DNA from: Leptolyngbya sp. CCY15150
GTDB lineage: Bacteria > Cyanobacteriota > Cyanobacteriia > RECH01
NCBI RefSeq assembly: GCF_016888135.1
Contig: NZ_JACSWB010000239.1
Location: 1 to 38,241, forward strand
DNA length: 38,241 bases
Direction: 5' to 3'
Shown: positions 34,127 to 38,241 of the stretch, piece after piece
Position numbering within the stretch: position 1 is the first letter of the stretch
Layout: every line of letters starts with the position of its first letter
Notes under the pieces: generated by a model
The model's input: only the letters and a program-made list of their open reading frames with translations
Told to the model about the DNA's origin: nothing
Database searches by the model: none
Translations under genes and position numbers: made by a program

Positions 34127-34642
34127 TCAGGCACTCCCATCGCAGACATCCGCCTCATGGGTCGCGGTGAGCAAGGATTCTGCCGATGTCTGATCATCAT
34201 CAGCATCGTGATCGTTAGCATCATGATCGTTAGCACCATGATGCTGAGCCGGGCTGGGCAAGGGGTGGTGTAAGAACATGTACTCATCCACCGGTTGGTT
34301 ATGGATCAGATGCTCTTGAATGATCCGCTCAATCACCTCAGGAGTAGCGCTGTGATACCAGGTGCCATCGGGGTAAACGACCAGAATAGGCCCCTGTTGG
34401 CAGACACGCAGGCAGTTGGCCTTGGTGCGAAACACAGAAATGGGTGAACCAGCGATCGCTGAATCTAACTTGAGTTCAGCCAATCGGGCTTTCAGGTAGT
34501 TCCAAGACTCTAAGCTAGCAGCCAGGTCGCAGCATTTTGGCTTAGAGGCTTCTGCGCAAATCAGCACATGGCGCTGCACCGTGGGAATGCCTAGGCGCTG
34601 GGCGCAAATTTCAAGGGACGACGGTGATGGATTCGAGGACAT
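34127..34642 (-). CDS. thioredoxin-like [2Fe-2S] ferredoxin with His/Asp-rich tail
   Basis: A 171-residue protein. Residues about 20-115 form the thioredoxin-like [2Fe-2S] fold: [15 protein letters not shown], then a helix ([14 protein letters not shown]), then [20 protein letters not shown]. Ligand candidates are the Cys pair of the first block and C-x3-C in the second. [20 protein letters not shown] is typical of cyanobacterial members. The last 45 residues are a hydrophilic, His- and Asp-rich tail ([17 protein letters not shown]) coded by 15-base tandem repeats; it may bind metal or be a free linker. The role is electron transfer in the cytosol, partner unknown. No strong Shine-Dalgarno precedes the ATG at 34642. 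cobS lies 69 bases upstream on the same strand. Confidence 0.87.
   Translation of the reverse strand: MSSNPSPSSLEICAQRLGIPTVQRHVLICAEASKPKCCDLAASLESWNYLKARLAELKLDSAIAGSPISVFRTKANCLRVCQQGPILVVYPDGTWYHSATPEVIERIIQEHLIHNQPVDEYMFLHHPLPSPAQHHGANDHDANDHDADDDQTSAESLLTATHEADVCDGSA
34203..34247 (-). repeat. three 15-base tandem repeats coding the His/Asp tail
   Basis: Units at 34203-34217, 34218-34232 and 34233-34247 share the pattern GCA(T/C)C(G/A)TGAT, and encode variants of H-(D/G)-A-(N/D)-D. Being in-frame, the unit number can vary without breaking the gene. Confidence 0.75.
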
Positions 34643-34711
34643 GGCAGGGTTACACCAGGGCGAACTTGAACATGGGTCAACAAGACCAGTAACTAGCCTT
34701 CTTTACAGGGG

Positions 34712-35515
34712 TCACGATGGATAACCCGCTGCAAACACGAGCAAGATCAGCGTCTCTGTCCATTCTACGACTGCTCCGTAGCTGTCGCCGGTATGGCCAC
34801 CCAGTTGGCGACCAAAGCCATAGGCCACCAGGGGAGCGATCGCCCCTCCCGTGAGCGCTAGCAGGGCTAGGGGCCAGGCAGAGCCACCCGTCCCCAGGGG
34901 TAAAGCACAAACGCCCACCATTAGCAGCAGACCTGGCAGAAGATCCCAACCGGAGCGCAGGGCTGCTTGATGGAGAGCGCCTTTGCCGGTGGCTTTCAGG
35001 TAGGGATAGTAGGCGATCGCCACCTGTTGTCCCCAGCGCCCCCACCCTGCCGCCGCCGTCAGGGCCAAGAGATGACCCTGGGCTAGACTGGCCAAGGCCG
35101 TAGTCTTGAGCAGCAAGATGGCGATCGCCACCATGACCGCAAAGGCTCCCGACGCACTATCGGCCATCACGGACAAACGGCGATCGGGAGCGACGGCTAA
35201 GCCATCAGCAGTGTCCATGGCTCCATCCAGATGTAGCCCGCCGGTGATCCACAGCCAGACGCAAACCACCAGGCTACTGCGGAGTAGATCCGGCAGCCAG
35301 ATCGCCAGCAGGCTATCCCCTAGACCTAGCCCCACCCCCAGCAGGACACCCACCACCGGGGCCCAACAGGACACCCGGTCAAACGCCAGGGTTGTGCCCG
35401 GTGTTAACGGTAGCTGGGTATAAAACAGCAGAGCGGCCAGCAGTTGCCGGGGAAACGAGGCGATCGCCGCTGGGATCGCCTTCCATGCCCCCCCGTTGAG
35501 AGGATCAAACGCCAT
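34712..35515 (-). CDS. cobS: adenosylcobinamide-GDP ribazoletransferase (cobalamin synthase)
   Basis: A 267-residue membrane enzyme that joins adenosylcobinamide-GDP and alpha-ribazole, closing the nucleotide loop of cobalamin (in cyanobacteria usually pseudocobalamin). The motif GGLHLDGAMDTADGLAVAPD, with its metal-binding Asp residues, is diagnostic; SVMADSASGAFAVM and GGHTGDSYGAVVEWTE follow as in the family. Six or more hydrophobic segments are visible. The frame is open to 35677, but those codons read as a basic, unstructured leader. The ATG at 35515 (MAFDPLNGG) gives the family's usual length. No cobU, cobT or cobC is adjacent, and no cobalamin riboswitch was recognised upstream. Confidence 0.93.
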   Translation of the reverse strand: MAFDPLNGGAWKAIPAAIASFPRQLLAALLFYTQLPLTPGTTLAFDRVSCWAPVVGVLLGVGLGLGDSLLAIWLPDLLRSSLVVCVWLWITGGLHLDGAMDTADGLAVAPDRRLSVMADSASGAFAVMVAIAILLLKTTALASLAQGHLLALTAAAGWGRWGQQVAIAYYPYLKATGKGALHQAALRSGWDLLPGLLLMVGVCALPLGTGGSAWPLALLALTGGAIAPLVAYGFGRQLGGHTGDSYGAVVEWTETLILLVFAAGYPS

Positions 35516-35753
35516 ATATCGTGTTTTTCGCGGATCGGGATGAGGGCAAGCCGTAATACGGAGTAGACAACCATCATACCCAGTTCTTCTAATCATGACG
35601 GTCTGTCGCCGTTTTAGGGCACAGAGGTTGGGGTTGTCTCGACGGTTGACGTTAGCTAAACGGTTGACTTCAGCCAAACAGCGGAGGGCTAATCGTTCCG
35701 ATGGACTTAATAATGGAAAGGATAGACGTCAGCCCTATCAGGCTTACCATTCC

Positions 35754-35787
35754 ATTTAGGTGCAGAGATGGGCAATAGCACCTAAAT
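35754..35787 (+). terminator. stem-loop with T-run, no gene upstream
   Basis: ATTTAGGTGC (35754-35763) pairs perfectly with GCACCTAAAT (35778-35787) around a 14-base loop and is followed on the plus strand by TTT. It looks like an intrinsic terminator, yet no plus-strand gene precedes it within 3.8 kb apart from opposite-strand cobS and ferredoxin. It could end an unannotated small RNA or be a cobS leader hairpin. Confidence 0.5.
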
Positions 35788-35923
35788 TTTGGTTGAAACT
35801 CGTTGCCCAGAAAAGAATTCAGTGGCTTTTGACCATGCCAGAGCGCGAATGGTGAGATAAGATCGAGGCATCCAACGTCCAAGCGATCGCATCCATGCGG
35901 AGCCGTCCCTGCCCAAGCTTGTC

Positions 35924-35941
35924 CACACCTTTAAAGGTGTG
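35924..35941. promoter_or_regulatory. perfect 18-base palindrome, operator-like
   Basis: CACACCTTTAAAGGTGTG is a perfect dyad without spacer. This suits a dimeric regulator binding between divergent promoters better than an RNA hairpin. The bound protein is unknown. Confidence 0.5.
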
Positions 35942-36185
35942 ACGCGATCGCATCCTGGGAGTTCCAACACTAGTCGTCCGTTCATAACGATTGATAGTCT
36001 ACCCACTGTGATGGCAGTTCTGAGCAATGCCTAGGCACAATCTCAGAAACCACAACGGGGCGATTTACCATTCCAAGGTTCTCCTGTCATAGCCCCTAAT
36101 TTCCTGGACTTTGTCATCAGCACCCCCTGATTTCGCCCTGCTGCCCCTGCCCTGCTACGCCTCATTTACATCAAGGCTTCCTCCT

Positions 36186-36647
36186 ATGACGCACGATTCC
36201 CATTCCTCCAGCCATACCAAGTTGCCGGCCCCTTGTATTGTTGACACGGGCATCATTGTGAACAAGCGAGACATGCTCCGCCTCCTCGCCGATCTCGGTC
36301 GGGTTCACTATGTCTATCAACAGGGTGGCGACGTCATTAGCGAAGGAGAAGGGTATGTGGTCGATGTGTTCTCAGATATGGGGCAATCGACATTAGTGGC
36401 TAACCACACTCTCTACTTGAACGTTCAAAGTTTTGACTATCTTGAGCTGCAGCGATCGCCTCAAAACAGCGCTGTGTTCAACCTAATACAAGATGATTGG
36501 CATTTGCGTCTCTTGCCGTTGTCCAATCCACTCCAAGAACAAACCACCCGCAACCTCAATGCCGCCGCGTTAGAGGCCGTGGTGGCTGAAGTTCTGTCCG
36601 CAGGATGGGACATGCGCATGGATGATGAAGACAACTTTTCTCTCTAG
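36186..36647 (+). CDS. small protein of unknown function
   Basis: A 153-residue protein that I do not recognise. It begins with a Ser/His-rich tail (MTHDSHSSSHTKLPAP) and then reads as a compact alpha/beta domain: VDTGIIVNKRDMLRLLADLG, HYVYQQGGDVISEGEGYVVD and ANHTLYLNVQSFDYLELQRS. It ends in an acidic helix and tail (EVLSAGWDMRMDDEDNFSL). No membrane segment or metal motif is seen. The ATG at 36186 is chosen over an upstream non-ATG at 36111 because the upstream part looks untranslated and lacks a ribosome-binding site. It lies 157 bases before tgt on the same strand; a GGAGCGATCGCTCC palindrome at 36717-36730 stands between them. Confidence 0.75.
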   Translation: MTHDSHSSSHTKLPAPCIVDTGIIVNKRDMLRLLADLGRVHYVYQQGGDVISEGEGYVVDVFSDMGQSTLVANHTLYLNVQSFDYLELQRSPQNSAVFNLIQDDWHLRLLPLSNPLQEQTTRNLNAAALEAVVAEVLSAGWDMRMDDEDNFSL

Positions 36648-36804
36648 CCAAGATCACCATCTCTGCCAAGATCTGAGCAGATCCATGCCGCCGGGCATCC
36701 GTTATCAACATCTAGGGGAGCGATCGCTCCTGCGAATTGCCAGGACACCGTGAACCGGGCATACTGATAGAACTCTTAAGCGCGGCAAGGATTGCAGAGC
36801 CACC

Positions 36805-37917
36805 GTGGGATTTTCGTTTGAATGTCAAGGACAGTGCAGCACCACCCATGCTCGGGCAGGCGTGTTTCATACACCCCATGGTGTCGTTGAAACCCCACGG
36901 TTTATGCCCGTGGGCACGTTAGCCAATGTCAAAACCGTGACGCCAGCCCAGCTCAAGGCGACCGGAGCCCAGATGGTGCTGGCCAATACCTACCATCTGC
37001 ATCTCCAGCCCGGCGAGGAGATTGTGGAAGAAGCCGGCGGACTCCATCAGTTCATGCAGTGGCATGGGCCCATGCTGACCGACTCGGGTGGCTTTCAGGT
37101 TTTCAGCCTCAGCGACATGCGGGTGATTGAGGAAGAAGGGGTGACCTTCCGATCGCCTCGGGATGGCCGGATGATTCACCTCACCCCGGAGCGCTCGATC
37201 CAGATCCAGAATGCGTTGGGGGCAGATGTGATCATGGCGTTTGATGAATGCCCGCCCTACCCCGCCACCTACGAAGCCGTGGCCGCCGCCACCGATCGCA
37301 CCTACCGCTGGCTGAAGCGCTGCATCACCGCACACCAACGCCCCGACCAAGCCTTGTTTGGCATTGTCCAAGGCGGCGTCTACCTCGATCTACGCCAGCA
37401 GGCCGCCCGGGACTTGGTGGAGCTCGATCTGCCCGGCTATGCCATCGGCGGCGTCAGCGTGGGCGAACCAGCAGAATTTATTGAGCCGATTGTCAAGGCA
37501 ACCGCGCCTCTGCTGCCCTTGAACAAGCCACGCTACCTGATGGGTGTGGGCAGCTATCGAGAAATGGCCCAGGCGATCGCTGCTGGCGTAGACTTGTTTG
37601 ACTGCGTGATTCCCACCCGATTAGGTCGCCATGGTAATGCGCTGGTCAAGGGCGAGCGCTGGAATTTGAAAAACGCTGGATTTCGCCGCGACCATCAGCC
37701 CATCGATGCCGACTGCCCCTGCTATACCTGCCAAAACTTTACCCGCGCCTATGTCTGCCACCTGCTGCGATCGCAGGAAGCCCTAGCTTATACACTCATC
37801 TCTATCCACAACATTACAGAACTGATCCGCTTCACCCAGCGCATCCGCGAGTCTATTCTCAGCGATCGCTTCACCACAGACTTTGCCCATTGGCTACAGC
37901 CCAGGGGCGATCGCTGA
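36805..37917 (+). CDS. tgt: queuine tRNA-ribosyltransferase (tRNA-guanine transglycosylase)
   Basis: A 370-residue TIM-barrel enzyme that exchanges guanine 34 of tRNAs with GUN anticodons for the queuosine precursor preQ1. The start is GTG at 36805, giving the family's N-terminus [18 protein letters not shown]; no better ATG exists and no strong Shine-Dalgarno is seen. Active-site Asp residues are in [11 protein letters not shown] and [14 protein letters not shown]. The zinc site shows [18 protein letters not shown], followed by the distal His in SIHNITEL. Length agrees with bacterial Tgt (about 370-385). The C-terminal residues QPRGDR are encoded by a HIP1-containing end. No other queuosine genes are adjacent. 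The gene is intact and ends 18 bases before a truncated minus-strand gene. Confidence 0.96.
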   Translation: MGFSFECQGQCSTTHARAGVFHTPHGVVETPRFMPVGTLANVKTVTPAQLKATGAQMVLANTYHLHLQPGEEIVEEAGGLHQFMQWHGPMLTDSGGFQVFSLSDMRVIEEEGVTFRSPRDGRMIHLTPERSIQIQNALGADVIMAFDECPPYPATYEAVAAATDRTYRWLKRCITAHQRPDQALFGIVQGGVYLDLRQQAARDLVELDLPGYAIGGVSVGEPAEFIEPIVKATAPLLPLNKPRYLMGVGSYREMAQAIAAGVDLFDCVIPTRLGRHGNALVKGERWNLKNAGFRRDHQPIDADCPCYTCQNFTRAYVCHLLRSQEALAYTLISIHNITELIRFTQRIRESILSDRFTTDFAHWLQPRGDR

Positions 37918-37934
37918 CCATCCACGAAAGCGGT

Positions 37935-38030
37935 CTAGGTGTTGAAGCGCCATAGCTCTAGGCCCCGAGTGCCATCATTGGCCACGAAGTAGAGGACATC
38001 ATCAATCCCAATCAAGCTATATTCCCTGGG
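37935..38030 (-). pseudogene. C-terminal remnant of an ELWxxDGT-repeat protein gene
   Basis: On the minus strand, 31 codons read PREYSLIGIDDVLYFVANDG and then TRGLELWRFNT before a TAG at 37937-37935. The segment LYFVANDGTRGLELWR is the signature of the ELWxxDGT (hyalin-like) repeat seen in large secreted or surface cyanobacterial proteins. Going upstream in the frame, a stop codon occurs at once where the sequence changes to the end of an IS200/IS605-type element. The gene therefore appears cut by insertion, with its main part expected beyond the right edge of the window. Confidence 0.75.
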
Positions 38031-38049
38031 TTAGTGCTCTTGACATCCT

Positions 38050-38081
38050 CTCCACCCAATCGCTAGGCGATATGGGTGGAG
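38050..38081 (-). ncRNA. subterminal hairpin at the tnpB 3' end, candidate omega-RNA scaffold end
   Basis: CTCCACCCA (38050-38058) pairs with TGGGTGGAG (38073-38081), and ATCGC (38059-38063) with GCGAT (38067-38071), with one bulged base and a 3-base loop. The stop codon of tnpB is within it. In IS200/IS605 elements such right-end hairpins both mark the element end and form the scaffold of the RNA that guides TnpB. The transcribed guide would then be read from the flanking ELWxxDGT remnant. Confidence 0.55.
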
Positions 38082-38241
38082 ATTCCTTGGATCGCCCCAA
38101 AGAGTTCCTGCTTCACAGCCAGCCAGCTAGACTGAGTGACCCCCGCCCCCGCCGCATCGACTCCACAGGCATTTTCTATTCCCCGTTGCCCACGGGTACG
38201 AATGACTTGAGCTGCCGCCACATCACGGGGTTTGATTGACC
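38063..38241 (-). CDS. tnpB: RNA-guided nuclease TnpB (IS200/IS605 OrfB), C-terminal part only
   Basis: The last 58 codons of a minus-strand frame that runs off the window. It reads SIKPRDVAAAQVIRTRGQRG and then IENACGVDAAGAG, ending in GISTHIA before TAG at 38065-38063. The RDVAAAQVI block matches the last RuvC motif of TnpB, whose Asp is catalytic, followed by the usual Gly-rich, variable tail. TnpB uses an RNA from the element's right end to cut the empty donor site and so keeps the element in place. The frame is clean to the edge, so the gene may be intact. Confidence 0.8.
   Translation of the reverse strand, partial: SIKPRDVAAAQVIRTRGQRGIENACGVDAAGAGVTQSSWLAVKQELFGAIQGISTHIA

Larger units (their letters stand above)
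35516..36185. other. divergent intergenic region with conspicuous palindromes
   Basis: About 670 bases between cobS and the small unknown gene on the plus strand, with no supported gene. The open frames here are leader extensions or shadows. It holds a 10-base stem-loop at 35754-35787 and a perfect 18-base palindrome at 35924-35941, listed separately. Both promoters must lie in it. Confidence 0.5.
38031..38241 (-). mobile_element. right end of an IS200/IS605-family element (tnpB side), partial
   Basis: The stretch carries the 3' end of tnpB and, past its stop, a subterminal hairpin and GAGAGGATGTCAAG on the minus strand. That tail is characteristic of the ends of cyanobacterial IS605/IS1341-type elements. 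The outer boundary cannot be set exactly and lies between 38031 and 38040. The other end is outside the window, so the presence of a tnpA transposase gene is unknown. Confidence 0.78.

Noticed and set aside
35800-35830. GCCACTG on the minus strand upstream of cobS, suggesting a cobalamin riboswitch
   Set aside because: The short box occurs, but the long conserved B12 box and the other expected GGTG and GGGAA elements are missing around it.

Overview
The window is chromosomal DNA from a cyanobacterium. The evidence is the very high density of the HIP1 octamer GCGATCGC in genes and spacers, a full-length dark-operative protochlorophyllide reductase subunit (chlB), the sulfolipid pair sqdB/sqdX, a Ycf29/Rre1-like response regulator, and several short dispersed palindromes of a kind common in cyanobacterial genomes. 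The genus cannot be fixed from this stretch. Most of it is ordinary core-genome content with loose, short operons. Two accessory-looking parts stand out: the giant TPR/glycosyltransferase gene and the transposon scar at the right edge.

Layout. 1-5.4 kb: a P-loop sulfotransferase facing folK, a cluster of small palindromic repeats, a [2Fe-2S] ferredoxin, a pentapeptide-repeat protein, an Eis-like acetyltransferase and a Dps-family ferritin with its own terminator. 5.9-11.9 kb: one 1996-residue protein built of three successive TPR + GT9-like modules and a C-terminal GT4 glycosyltransferase. 12.0-14.5 kb: sqdB then sqdX on the minus strand, which make UDP-sulfoquinovose and transfer it to diacylglycerol. 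14.7-18.2 kb: a minus-strand NfeD-flotillin-flotillin operon ending at a strong terminator. 18.5-20.5 kb: a glutathione peroxidase, divergent HU with a structured leader, and a small phosphatase-like protein preceded by a terminator/attenuator hairpin. 20.8-25.2 kb: chlB converging on a membrane PAS-GAF-PAS-GGDEF-EAL protein. 25.2-27.4 kb: a long, structured non-coding stretch, then a thioredoxin-like [2Fe-2S] protein and a bacterioferritin-like protein, closed by a HIP1-built terminator. 27.6-32.9 kb: a conserved-looking unknown gene downstream of a lipoprotein gene, a membrane protein of unknown function, an M48 metalloprotease with TPRs, and a TM2-domain protein. 33.0-38.2 kb: the response regulator, a second thioredoxin-like [2Fe-2S] protein with a His/Asp-rich tail, cobS, an unknown small protein and tgt. 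The window ends in a remnant of an ELWxxDGT-repeat gene abutting the 3' end of an IS200/IS605-family tnpB element.

How the genes fit together. Iron and oxidative-stress functions recur: Dps, a bacterioferritin-like protein, three [2Fe-2S] proteins and glutathione peroxidase. Membrane-surface functions also recur: sulfolipid synthesis, flotillins/NfeD, a glycosyltransferase megaprotein, a lipoprotein and an M48 protease. No phage, CRISPR array, tRNA or rRNA was recognised. All functional calls come from reading motifs by eye; no database search was possible.
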